A DNA stretch of 64,000 nucleotides from Isoetes taiwanensis (lineage: Eukaryota > Streptophyta > Lycopodiopsida > Isoetales > Isoetaceae). The translations under genes and the position numbers were made by a program. The notes under the pieces were generated by a model. It worked only from the letters and a program-made list of their open reading frames with translations, was not told where the DNA came from and did not search any database. This document shows, piece by piece, positions 12,633-24,320 of the stretch; within the stretch, counting starts at the first letter, position 1; each line of letters starts with the position of its first letter. The stretch spans positions 4,079,461 through 4,143,460 of the forward strand of contig JAJEKV010000086.1 of NCBI GenBank assembly GCA_021234155.1, given 5' to 3'.

Positions 12633-12720
12633 ATCGTCCATCAAAACCGTGGCTGCATCGTCCATCAAAACCGTAGCCACAAAACCGTCGATCAGCTTTT
12701 TAAACCGTAGCCACAGGTTT
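12633..12720 (+). repeat. Iteron-like short direct repeats upstream of HUH cassette 1
   Basis: The phrase CATCGTCCATCAAAACCGT occurs twice about 23 bp apart. The core AAACCGTAGCCACA/G then occurs twice more before 12720. This lies about 0.6 kb upstream of the AT-hook/HUH frame. Repeats of this kind can bind Rep or transposase proteins; that role is inference here. Confidence 0.4.
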
Positions 12721-13215
12721 CGGCCCAAGCCAATTTCGGCCAAGCCAATTGAGTAAAGCGACCAATTTCACAAAAAGATCGAGTTTAGCGATGGATCACG
12801 ATTTGGGTCGAGTTTCTTTTTGGTAGAAGTTAATTTTGGTTGCGATTTTTAAAGCTTCGATCGCTTTCGAACAATCCATTTTCGGCCCTTTCCTATTCAC
12901 AAAACACCCATTTCATCACACGGAAGATCGGAGTTTCTTTTCGATTCTGGATCCAGATCCTCCACTTGAACCCGCTCTACCATGGCCCATGCAACTCCGG
13001 ACCGACCATCACCTTCGTGTTTGTTACGTTTCTTCATACCGAAATCCAAATCGAAATCAAACCTTTGTTATTTTCCAAGCACCATTTCTCACATTGAAAT
13101 CCAAATCCAAATCCAAACTTACGTTCCTTTCCAACCAAGCCTCTAGACCACAATGGATTTTCACGCAAGAAGCCCGAAAGTCTGGCCGTGATGTGCACGA
13201 AGTTTGCTTAGATGA

Positions 13216-14600
13216 GGAAGGCAGATTGTTTTAAAGCGTATTTCACCAAGCATCGCTAGGGCGTTGGATGCAAGTTTTTCTTCTTTTGCAGCCCCTTATT
13301 TCCATAAATCCAGCTTTGTTGAGGAAGAGGAAGAACCTGATGCACCTTTAGCCCCTGAGAAACCTTTAATCATTGGGAGGAAGAGGGGCAGGCCAAAGAA
13401 GGAGATAACTCTTCATGATATGCGAAAGCGAGAGCGAGAAGAGCGTATGAGTTTGCTAGGGTTCTCAGAAGAATGAAAGAAAAGCAACGCTACTAAGGAG
13501 AAGGAGGAGAAGCGTAAGCTCGTGGACTAGAAGAAAAGGCTTCTTGAGGAGAAGCGTGCGAAGGCCAAAGCCAACAAAGCAAAGGGGAAGAAGCCTAGTT
13601 CACAGGCTTCTAGTGTCCTTGACTTAAGCGTCACCGTAAGCATTGCAGGCAGGGACATCTGGGAGGAAATATACTTGAAGGTGTGCAGGTTTCTTGACAC
13701 TGATTGCATAGCAGGAATGGTTTCACAGGAGCGGGGATCGGAGTTGGACCATTTGCATCTGCAGTGTGTTTTCAGGATGGAGATGACAACCCCTAATTCA
13801 GTCAACTCCCGTCTCAAGCATGCTCTGGATTGGGTTGAGCATAAACCCCCTGGCGGAGTAATCATGTGCAAGGCCCTAAAGGACACACGCTTGCATTGTT
13901 TCGACGGCATGCTTGGATATTGCCTTAAGGATATGGGCAAAATGCATTTTAAGTACTATGCCAAAGGGGTTAGTGCAGAGGAAATGGAGAAAGGCAAGAA
14001 TAAGTATGCCTTATATGGAGCAGGTGAAATCAAGGATTGTGTCACGCTAGACAATCGAAACTTGATGCAGCGCGCCAAGCATTTCATATTGTACCATGGA
14101 AGAAAGCAAAGAACCCCTAGTTTGTGCTACACCATAGCACGGATGTTAAGAACCGAAAAGTTTATTCTATCTAGTGCTTGGGTGCTCCCATCCAATCCCG
14201 CACACATTAGCCAAGAGCGAGTTGAAGCAGCATGGCGCTTGACCCTCACACCCACTCAGGCCTCCATCAAAGATGTACGCTGCGTTATCTATGGTCTACC
14301 TAGTGACGTTGTTCCCATACGCAGAGTGGGGAAAAGAAGGCGAAGGGTTTGGGATGATGAGAACGATGCCAGAAAATTAGATGAGCTTGATGGCTCATGC
14401 ACTCCCCTCTCTAGTCCTGAAAGCAGCAGTGATTCTCTTGATGATGGTTATGACACGGAGATTCGGGAACCTTGCACGTGGAGGACACTGAGTATGAACA
14501 AGAGACCCCAGCCTTCTTTCCACCTGAGGATCCCGATTTCACTCCCTTCCAAGATTACATCCCCTTAAATTTTAAAGATCATTCTTTATCTATTTCTTAG
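13216..14600 (+). pseudogene. HUH (Rep-type) endonuclease, cassette copy 1; predicted transposon protein
   Basis: One reading frame runs from 13216 to 14568, broken by TGA at 13474 and TAG at 13528. It starts with an acidic stretch, then an AT-hook (RKRGRPKK, 13378-13401), then a Lys/Glu-rich helix. A beta strand (LDLSVTVSIAG) leads into the HUH motif HLHLQ (13750-13764), and 52 codons later the tyrosine motif YCLKD (13918-13932). This order (strand, helix, HUH strand, helix, Y-xx-K) is that of Rep/HUH nucleases, which nick single-stranded DNA through the Tyr. A nuclear-localisation-like RRRR VWDD and an acidic Ser-rich tail follow. From about 14475 homology to copy 2 continues in another frame to TAG at 14600, so there is a frameshift. 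A good 3' splice site (pyrimidine tract then GCAG) ends at 13292, so an upstream exon may supply the ATG. Family name (Replitron-like) is inference. Confidence 0.7.
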
Positions 14601-14677
14601 GCATAGTACGTTTTTTTGAATATGTAGTATTTTCTCTATTTTTATTATTTTATCATATTATTGTTAATTACTTGTTC

Positions 14678-15073
14678 ATGTGTGTAGGTGCAAACAAGGA
14701 CATTGATGAACTTAGTGAATCACTCTTTACCCCCTTCATAGATGTTGATTCTGATGGCTCGATTGATGAGCAAAAGGAAATTGATAATGCATTAGAGAAT
14801 GTTCTAGACGTTGAGAATGGCCCATTTTTTGATGCATTGGAGATGGCGAAGCATGCAGGAAGGAACATCTTAGAGCTGCAAGTTTCATTAAAAAATGTTT
14901 ATAATATTCTTGAGGAATGCTTCACTGCTATGGACGATGAACGCGTGAAAGTCTCCACACGTGAGCGACGTGTGTTCAGGGCTGAGATGAACCGTGTTCG
15001 TGCTCTTTTAGTACGAAACCTTAAAGGATTGACTATGCTCGCTCGAGAGCACCCACAGAGCATGGGTGCATAG
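14678..15073 (+). CDS. Small acidic helical protein downstream of the HUH gene, copy 1
   Basis: 131 codons from ATG to TAG. The N-terminal half is Asp/Glu/Ser-rich; the C-terminal half is predicted helical (ILELQVSLKNVYNILEE, then FRAEMNRVRALLVRNLKGL). The same position in cassette 2 holds a related protein, the shared block being NxxRALLxRxL. Alternatively it is the last exon of the HUH gene: an AG 3' splice site lies in GTGTGTAG ending at 14687, in the same phase as in copy 2. No function is recognised. Pairing with the HUH gene in both cassettes suggests an accessory subunit or DNA-binding partner. Confidence 0.5.
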   Translation: MCVGANKDIDELSESLFTPFIDVDSDGSIDEQKEIDNALENVLDVENGPFFDALEMAKHAGRNILELQVSLKNVYNILEECFTAMDDERVKVSTRERRVFRAEMNRVRALLVRNLKGLTMLAREHPQSMGA

Positions 15074-15278
15074 AGTTGTGTCTAGAACATTGTGCTCTTG
15101 GTGTTTTGCTATTCAGAGAGTGGCCAACTAAATAAAAGATGTTTTGTATGCTTCCATATGACAGCTTTGTATGTCTCCAAATAATTTAAAGCACATACAT
15201 TTGTGCATGAGCAAATTGCATTTTAAGTTGTCTCTAATGCTTTATGTTTTATGATTTTCTTATATGAAATTATTTAAT

Positions 15279-15629
15279 TAAAAAAAAAAAAAACACACCA
15301 AAAAACACAAAAAAAAAAAAAAAAAACACACCAAAAAAAACACACCAAAAAAAATTTTTACATTAAATTTTTATCTTTTTTTTTTTTTCAAAAGTTTGTT
15401 TGGGTGTGCGGCGCGATTCTTGTGTTTTCGTTAGGAAAAAATCAAAAAGAACGATGTGTACACCATTATATGAACAGTCTTACTAATGGTTCATATGCTA
15501 CACATCGTGTTTTTTGATTTTTTTTTTGCTTCCCAGCAAAAAAACACAAGATCTGCCATAACACACCCAAACAAACTTTTGAAAAAAAAAAAAAAAAAAA
15601 AAGAAAAAATTTAATGTAAAAATTTTTTT
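15279..15629. repeat. A-rich leader and 283-bp foldback (MITE-like) element
   Basis: 15279-15346 is A-rich with repeated ACACACC. 15347-15460 and 15499-15629 are inverted copies of one another with small gaps. Matching blocks include ATTTTTACATTAAAT, CAAAAGTTTGTTTGGGTGTG and ACGATGTGTA. The 38-bp centre itself contains a short inverted repeat (TATGAAC/GTTCATA). No coding capacity. It could be an independent MITE or, less likely, the end structure of the HUH cassette 200 bp upstream. Confidence 0.8.
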
Positions 15630-15748
15630 CGAATATATTAGGCTAATCATCTCAGAAATGTATAATAAATGTTTTGTAAGATATATGCACTAATGTTGTT
15701 CCATGTCATTATCTTTAGCAAAAATAATTTGTCATCTGATCAATGCAG

Positions 15749-16042
15749 GTGATGCACTTCATGATTTTAAAAGTCAGCTTACTGATCCACACAATGTGCT
15801 TCAAAGTTGGAATGCCACCCTTATAAATCCATGCACTTGGTTCTATGTAACTTGTGACAATGACAACTATGTGATTAGGGTGTAAGTGCATTTACATATT
15901 TTTGTGAGAAGTTTAGGCTGATATAATTTTACAATAGCTCAAGCATGGATGTATGCATTGCTATGAGCAGGGATCTGGGTAATGTACAGCTTTCAGGCCC
16001 TTTGGTTTCATCGTTGGATAAGATCACCAGATTGCAATATCT
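15749..16042 (+). pseudogene. SERK-type LRR receptor kinase, two exons only
   Basis: Exon 15749-15881 (133 bp) follows a CAG acceptor and ends at a GTAAGT donor. It encodes the SERK LRR N-cap with [16 protein letters not shown] and [10 protein letters not shown]. Exon 15971-16042 (72 bp, one LRR, DLGNVQLSGPL) also has proper splice sites and correct phase. Sizes and phases equal those of SERK exons 2 and 3. SERKs are co-receptors in brassinosteroid and defence signalling. Exon 1, the later LRRs, the Pro-rich region, the transmembrane segment and the kinase were not found in the next 8 kb. This is a fragment or a badly decayed gene. A weak Pro-rich piece near 17440-17520 might be a further relic. 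Confidence 0.75.
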
Positions 16043-19000
16043 GTAAGTTCATTACCCTTATTATCATTAACATAAGCTTTGTTTTCTTCATCCTTTGTTG
16101 AGTTGTAATTTAAGGTAAAATGATATATCGGCAAATCTGAACATCAGAATTTTGATTATGTTCGTTATATACTTTTCTTTCTTGAGCCAAGGTCCCTTCA
16201 GCTGGATAATCTCTTGGCACGGGCCATTTCTTCTTGTCTTCTTACCTGGTTAATTGGCAAGGAATATGGACAATCACAATAAAATTCCGTTTTTAAGCGA
16301 TTACAGCAAAATCAATTCTATATATTTTAACAATCTAGGCATTTGCTGGACAAAATACTTGCCTCTTTGGCTTGAGTTGGATGACGACTTGTCCTAATGA
16401 GATCACCATTCACCTTCCGAATCCTACTTGTTGGTACATTTTCTATCCCCATATCGTATTCACTAAATAGATGAATTTTACATTTTGATGTGAGGAATTG
16501 GCAGTTGTTTTGGCATATAAAAGAACCAAATAGTTCACCTATATATATTATGGCATTCGTATGGTTGTTGCTATGACTACGGAGGGAAGCATAATTTACC
16601 TTTCTCTTGCCTATGTGGTAAGAAAAATAGCCTTTAATTTGTATTAGGCTTCCCTGACTTACTGTCCAATATTGTTCAATATGAGTGAATCGTCAGGCTT
16701 CTGATGCTTCTGAAACCGTTCCTGAACAGACTTCGGCAAGTCGCTGCCAGATATTGTAAGCAAGATATTTTTGAGCAATATATATTTGCAAATTTTGGAT
16801 ATGCCTAAAAAGTAATGGTTCTATGAAACATTTGGTCGAGAAATCATAATGCCTTCAATTTATTGTTGTTCTCTAAAGCAGCTGGTACAGATGCTTTTAA
16901 TCAGATGCTCTTGTTTTTTAAGAGCAAATTATAGGAGGAAATGAGAGAGCTTTTGTGGTGAGAAGGTTACAGTGAAAAATGCATTGTGCATGGAATCTGC
17001 CTTTTTTACGCATGCCTGCTGCTTCTCCACAATGGCACACTGATCTTATACTTAGAATTCTGCGATCTTACATCTAATAATTCTGTGAATAGAATTCAAG
17101 ATGGTGCCTTTTTGGATTATGGCAAGTATGTTGTAGTTCAGATACAAAGCCCTTGGACATTCTTCTAGTTTATGTGACACTTATGTCATTCCATATGGCT
17201 ATCCCTGTTTTGAATACATGGTATGAATCTATTTGAACTTTTTCCCATTTAGTACATTTTTATAAATGCATAGGAGTTTATGCATAGCTGTGACTTGTTC
17301 AGATGAAGGAAATGCAGGACTATGCATAAATAGTGGTTACACACAAGCACTTCCAATAAACCCATTTTTCTAATATGTATATGAGGAACTTTGCTTATTA
17401 GGTTACCATGTGTGTCCATATCAATTTGAATGCCAGGTATTTCCTCATTCGCATCCAATAAACCGGCAGATGTGCCACCATTTGCTTGGACTGATCCCCT
17501 TGCATGCAGCTATGACAAATTGGGGAATGTAGCATTTGAATGAGAGATGAAGATGTGGAGATTAGATTCTGAGTCATTGCACTACTGGCATATAAATTGA
17601 TGGCTTTTAGGGTTAAATTTCCCTCTTATGTTTTTTATAGTCTTAGCTGCTACTCAGAAATAAGATTATGCTAAGAACCTATAAAGAAAAACGAGTTTGG
17701 TAAGTTGATATTCCTAAAAGAGTGGAGATAGATACATCTAATAATTAGTGGCATCCAATTTATGGTTTTTGTCCCAGTGTTTGCTTTCTCATACCAAGTA
17801 AGAGAAAAAAAGTTGCAGGATAAAGATGGAGATGTAGATAAATGCAGAGAAGTCAATTTTTTTGTTAGCTGGATATGTACCCTTTTAATCTAGAGATATC
17901 AGCAACCCTTTCTAAATTATTGTTGAATACACCTTCCATGTATGAATTATTTTATCTTAAATATAATGGGCATGGTTACAACAACATTTATAATGATGCT
18001 ACCAGAGATGAGTCCATGTCTGCATATTATTTATGAGTAATGAGTTTATTTCATTGGTAATTGATAATTGCCAATTTAAAATAGAAAGCAAGAAAGCTTT
18101 GTAACAAGGAGGGTTGTTCGGTGAGAATATTGCTTGAATAATATTGCCATCTTCATGGTAAACCCGCATTAACATGTAGCTACATAATTAAATGTAAGAT
18201 AGTTGTCACTTTGCATCAAGACCAACCAATGACAATGATAGGTCCTATATTGCATGACAATGAAAGGTGTCGTGCACAGATTCAAAAGGGCATGTGAGAA
18301 GGAAGTGCAAGTTTTGCATCTCTAAAGAGGAGGGCAAAGCAAGAAGAAAGTACAAGGATACGCCCTAATGGATGGATGCTGGCAATGTGATATAACTTAA
18401 GAAATTACGAACTAGCTAAATAACTTTTCCATTTTTGAATACCCATGAGATAATTGTTGTCCATAACAAACTTAGGCACACATGTCAATTTGTAAAGGTT
18501 AAAGCTTTCAATACGTTGTTGAACCTGCTAATCAAATTTATTTCAATGGAGGTTTTATGAGTGGTGATTTCATACAGCTACTATTCACTATTAGGCTCTA
18601 AATGACCAATCTTACATTAAAGGACAATAGATACACGTTGCTACTTATCCAGGGCAACGATGGGCACACATTTACTAGAGCTGTAGCATACGAAATAAAT
18701 TAGTTATTTAGATTGCTCAAAATCAATTGATCCTTATAAGACAAATACAATGCTTAAAAAAAGAAACACAAATGTATTGTATGAATTATGACATTGACTT
18801 CAATTAGATAGTTAAGTTGGCCAAGCAGTAACTTAAACCACAAAATATATTATAACATTTGCCAATGTTTGATGAATGCGCGTGGGTCATGAAGTTTTTT
18901 ATGAGTTGGACAACCGCAACTTAGTCCCAATTAGGCAACGCATTAGGCAATTGAATCCAATTCATATACTTGCTTAGCTTATAGAGATTTTTTTTAATGG

Positions 19001-19278
19001 GATGGTTTCTATACATATGTTTGTAACTTTTAACTGGCAGTTATGTGTTTGGTGACTTTTGCTATATGCAATTTATACATAATAAGTAGCAAACATGAGG
19101 GTTAACCTACGTCTGCCCAGAGTCGAGCGCCCACATAAACATGCAACCCAAAGTGATGTGCAGCAAAACTTGCCCGGCAACGTCAGGCACATATTTAGTA
19201 GTTCAATTTTTTATTACAAAACACCAGCTACACTATATTTTATAATTTGCTATGCAAAGTAATCAAACGTGCTTTTGA
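16043..19278. other. No recognised gene
   Basis: AT-rich DNA where the remainder of a SERK gene would be expected, but no LRR, transmembrane or kinase motif is readable in either direction. Only frames of about 60-70 codons exist. Confidence 0.45.
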
Positions 19279-19434
19279 CTTTTTTTTTTTTTTTTTTTTT
19301 TTTTTGTTGAAGGCATGGTTGGTGGGAACTTGCACCCACCCACGTCTCCCACCCGATGGTAGCCAGTGGGTTTTAAACCCTAGTGGAGGTTACCCCAGTC
19401 CAAGGCCTTATCATTAGACCACCACCGCGATGGG
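19279..19434 (-). mobile_element. tRNA-derived SINE
   Basis: Read on the minus strand it begins near 19434. It has an A-box-like TGGTCTAATGATAAGG (19405-19420) and a B-box-like GGGTTTAAAACCC (19368-19380) at pol III spacing. It ends in a run of about 26 A (T on the plus strand, 19280-19305). It is non-coding and about 155 bp long. Target duplications could not be made out. A tRNA gene is unlikely because the cloverleaf is not complete. Confidence 0.6.
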
Positions 19435-19828
19435 CTTGTCCTAGTTTTTGAAGAGGACTTTGTCCTACTCTTTTAAGTGGAGAAGGATTTTTTTTAGTAT
19501 GTCTATTTTATTTCATGCAACTTATCTTAGATATACATAGAAATTCATCTTTTAAATATTAACCAAGCTTCTAATTAAAATAAATAAAATCAACTAAGAG
19601 AATAGAATAGAGAGAAGGGGACTACTGCTACTTCTTGTTCTGTTCCATTCCGTCCATATGGGCGAATAAGGCACGCCGCCACAACCCATATCTTAAAATT
19701 TGAAAAAAGATGTCAAGTCGTCAAATATACAATGCTACGCACGACCATCTTGTATGGGATGTTTATGAAAGTTTTTGCTACATCAAAACATTGCGTTTTT
19801 CTTTATAAGATCTCATTATCTTTGCCAG

Positions 19829-20291
19829 GAACTTTTTGTTCTAAAGAAATTCGACTTTGTCCTACTATTTACGAACTTTTTGTTCTAAAGAAATTCGACT
19901 TTGTCCTACTATTTTTATATTGGATTGGACATGTCGTGCTAAAATTTGAGATGTCCTATTTATTTCATAACTAAAAAGATTTTTATTTGCCTCATGTTTC
20001 ATAAAATTTCGAACCCTGGTATTTCGATCACAACCGTGTGACTAACAGATCCGTCAACCGTGTGACTAACAGATCCGTCAGGATTCAATTGTACAATATA
20101 CATTAAGAATTTGTCAATTTCATGTTTAAAATATTCCAAATGAACAATTGTATTTTATTTGCTTCAGAGCTTGTAAGTTCAATCTGTTTGTGAAAAATGG
20201 TACTCAGAATGTATTTGAAAACAAGGCATTGCCATCTTTAGAGGACGAAGAATGTATTTGAAAACAAGGCATTGCCATCTTTAGAGGACGA
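19829..20291. repeat. Three separate perfect tandem duplications
   Basis: Period 44 bp at 19829-19914, period 24 bp at 20031-20078 and period 43 bp at 20206-20291, each in two copies with almost no divergence. The units are unrelated to one another. They look like recent replication or break-repair duplications. Confidence 0.85.
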
Positions 20292-23200
20292 AAACCAGTT
20301 CACTGGTGCTAGCATTGGGCCAGCTCACACAATATTTCCTTATTGTATTGACTACAATTTGATTAGAACCACACTTTAAAAACCAAAGGTTTAATTGGTT
20401 TGTAAGAAATGAATTGGTTTGTAAGAAACGAAACCTATCCTGAAGCTCTATCATGGTTTCCAAACTTATCATCACGTTTAGTTTATATGGTTTGTAAAGT
20501 AACTTAAATGTAGCAATGATGCAATTCCAGTCTTCACCCAAATGCTGATTAGGGATCATTAGTCTAAATGGTTTGTAAGCCAATTTCAGTCTTAACCCAA
20601 ATCCTGAATAGGTTTCACTAGTTCAGACGGTTTGTAAGTACAAGCATGATACGGACAACATAAATAATCCAATTCCAGTCTTAACCCATGTCCACTAAAC
20701 AACATTTACAAGGTTTAGACAGCTGCCAAGGATTGAAGCAAGAAATCTGCACAGAACAAACAAGCGAGAAAAGAAAATCTCAAATCACAAAGATGCTAGC
20801 TAGATTAAATGCAAACTTGCTCTTCCAAAACAGCTTTAATGAGAAGTCGGCTCAGCGATCTATTGCCTTCGAAGAACTCTTATCAAGTTGTGGCTTCGTT
20901 TGCTGGTTTCTCTAATATTAAAACTTGGTGACTTCTAGAAGTATCAGCCTTAATATATCGCCTCCTTGCCTCCTCCTGATCGTATTCTCCACGAAGATTA
21001 AAGAAGAAATGCGTGATCTTTATTTTCAGACCAAATCCTGATAAAATAAAAAATTCTGGTAATATTTATTTTCAAACTTTTAGTCCTGATAAATAAAAAA
21101 AAATCTGGTAATAGTGGCCTGGCTGTCACTCAAAAGAGACGTAATGACCATCAACCTTTCTAATATCTCGGTTCCTTAACTTTCCATACTTTTGCCTAGG
21201 GTAATTTGTTAAAATTAAAATCTGCACCCGAGGAACTATTAAGATATTTCGTACAGATTACAACTTTCAGATCCGAAATGCATTCCAAAAAAGCACTTTA
21301 ACTGGAAAAGCAACAGGTAAAAATCGAATAAATGTGTAGCCAAAAACCAAAACATGATTCACCAAAGAGAACTCAAAAGATGTTACACCATGGATTGAGC
21401 TAGTTGCCACGGTAAAGACTATAGCTCACCAATGATGCTATTTTTCTACCTAGAATTGACGAGAGGCTAAATCATGGAGTATCACTAGTCTCTGCTTTTT
21501 ATTCCAGGAGAAACAAAACGTTCAAAAAAGGCCATCATACCGCTTCAGCATCAACATAGCATATAGCTCTGTCCCGAAAGATGGTATTTATAAGGGTTTA
21601 ATCATGGGCCATTCAAACCATAAACAGATCGGAAGGAAAAAAAAAAAGAGAATGTGTTGCCTTTTTGACGCACCTCCATGATGATGAACATCGGCTATGC
21701 AACACAGAGCAGCGGCTGGCTTTTGCACATTCTTAAGTTGGAAACAGCGCATTCACAGAGCCCCAAGATGTGCATCAAACATAGGAATATATGGAAATTT
21801 CAAACGGATCAACCAAGCCTGGTTAAATGCAGATAATAGAGGAGCTTCTCAGTATATACAGCCAAACCCTAATCCGCACTTGACCCTATTTGTTGGATGG
21901 CTGAAAACGGTTGCACTTATCCACCCACACATACAGCATCTCCTTACCAAGAAATAAAATATGTAACAATCCCTAACGTAAAAATACTAGCTATCTATCT
22001 ATCTATCTCACCAAAAAATATTTCACTAGGAGGTGGATTCAAGAAAAAACCCCTAACAACCTCCGCAGTCCTTACCTATATCTAATGCTAGTGTTTAAAT
22101 TTGGTTTTCCTGGCAATTGGACTGGTAGTGCATCTAATGCTGCAAAATTTATTTTTCTCTACTTAGGATATTATATGCATTTCTTACAGGTAGCTCAAGC
22201 AGACGATAATCAAAGATGTTCCTTGCTAGAAAAGAATGGAAAATTATGCATACAACAAGCAATGTCACTCGATAGAGGTAACCCTTTGCAATTGGATGTG
22301 TTGTTCTAAGAAAACGTTTTGTAATCCTTCCATATGTTGATGATTATATAGCCTAGGAAAGATTTGACTATTTACCATCCACTGCTCGCCCCTAATCTGC
22401 ACATTCAAGTATAAATTAGTGCACTTCAATAAACACCAAGTAGTTGTTTTCTTTAGTAGGGAATCGCTTAGTTCAAGGTAGGCTGAGATTTAAGAACATA
22501 GCAAATAGGTCAATTAGTTTAAGGAATCTCGTTATTTTTGGAGGAAATGTCAAATTTGCTTAGGAATTTGAAATTGTTGCAAGAAAATGGATCCCTTCTA
22601 CTATGAATCTTATTAATAACATGGTAGTTGTATAGGATGCACTATGTATATTTCGTAGTCATGGTTGTCCATTCCGAATTAATACGTGCAAGCAAATGTT
22701 CAAGCATTATGCCTCTTTCTCTACCTTTCAAGCCCAACACAATGGGCATACAAAGGAAGTCTTAGCACCAGAGCATTGGGCTTATGTTGTAGCTAGGCCA
22801 ACTACCATCCAGATAACTAATGTGAACAACCTCAATATGAATGGCTCCTCTATTGTACAGTTTCTCAGCATGCTTATTACTCCTAAGGTTTTTCCCTCAA
22901 AATCCTTTGGGGCAAGGAATTTTTAATCTTGGACAATAATAAGTATGATGCGCTCTTTGTTTGGGTCCCATTCATGGACCATTCAATTCAATTCAATTCG
23001 ATTCCTAAAAAGGAGCTTTTAGCCAGTCTATAGAATTCAATTATAAGACATCTACTTCATATGCTCATGGCCCTATTGAAGTTCTTGAAATATAAAGTGC
23101 ATAAAAACCATTCTTCCACAGATGTACCCATGTCCTAAGGTATGACTTTGGTCTTATTGCATTAGGAATGTCCCCTGAGTTATGCATTTGGCAGTAGAGA

Positions 23201-23570
23201 TTCAAGATGTGATTGAACTAAGATGTTTTAGTATAAAAAGTGTTTTTAATGTAATGTCTTAAAATGCTTAAACATTGCAAAAAAATAAAACCACCCTAGT
23301 GCACAAGGTCATAGGCCAATTTATGCTATGCTCATGTTCGAGTCTGTTTCATTTGGGCTCCCAAAACTCCTCCATGTTGGCCATCCGCTATTCCTATTGC
23401 AATTGCTGCAATACAACTACAATTTGGATGGCACATATACATGTTAGGACTCAACTCGTATTATGTATTTCATTTAATATATCGAGATACAGTTGTCTAT
23501 AATTATGCAAGACATGTATACCATGTCATCAGAGGGGATTGCATATAGCCATCCTTGTGTCACAACTTAC
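20292..23570. other. No recognised gene
   Basis: AT-rich, with simple runs (a CTAT tetranucleotide repeat near 21990 and ATTCA repeats near 22980). Frames of about 60-100 codons occur but have no motif. No transposon ends were seen. Confidence 0.4.
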
Positions 23571-23574
23571 AAAC

Positions 23575-24320
23575 CTGACCAACTTACATGGTGTGTTAGA
23601 GAAGATTTTGTAGGAGGTAAGCATTTCAATAAAAAAACAAAGGCCATGGACATGAAATTGATGATATTGGACTATGAATGTATCTGATAAATCCTTGCAG
23701 CATTTACCATGCAAAAATGCATGCAAATCTCTGAATATATTATATTATACTGTCCCTTCTAAATGTTACGAAAAAGGCAGACAAATGCATATTACGAATG
23801 GAAAGTGGTCACTTCAATACAGCTTAAAGGCCTGGGCCATCTTACCTGGTGCGCTAGAGAAGATTTTACATGAATTAAACATGTAACCCAACAGACGAAG
23901 GCCATGAACAAATAAAATTGACGATATTGGACTATATGGCCAATGAAATGTCCTGACAAATTCTTTTAGCATTTACCATGCTACGGATGCGTGCAAAGCT
24001 ATAAATAATTCACATTATGTTGTCTCTTCTAAATCTTAATGAAAAAAAAACCAGACAAATGCATATGGCTACTTCAGTGCAGCTTAGAAACATGGGCCAT
24101 ATTACTTGGCATGCTGGAGAAGATTTTGTAGGAAGTAAGCATCGAGCAAAATAGACGAAGGCCATGAATAGATGAAATAGATGATATTGGATATCAAGGC
24201 CAATGAAATGCATCTAACAAATTTTTGCAGCATTTACCATGCAGGCATTATGATACCACTTTCAAATCTTGTGGAAGACAAATGCATATATGAAAAGAGG
24301 AAGTGTTTACTTTAGTGCAT
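23575..24320. repeat. Tandem repeat, period about 258 bp, about three copies
   Basis: The phrase AGAGAAGATTTT recurs near 23602, 23857 and 24116. The phrase GCATTTACCATGC recurs near 23699, 23968 and 24231. Copies have diverged by substitutions and small indels. Non-coding; a satellite-like or old local duplication. Confidence 0.75.

Noticed and set aside
12836-13234. 132-codon frame upstream of HUH cassette 1
   Set aside because: Repetitive Asn/Pro/Lys-rich translation from short direct repeats, with no counterpart upstream of cassette 2; more likely promoter or leader.
17430-17540. Possible later SERK exon (Pro/Ala-rich piece after GCCAG)
   Set aside because: Only a weak compositional resemblance, with stops in neighbouring frames and no following exon.
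19279-19434. A functional tRNA gene
   Set aside because: A and B boxes are present but the sequence does not fold as a full tRNA and ends in a long A-run, as SINEs do.
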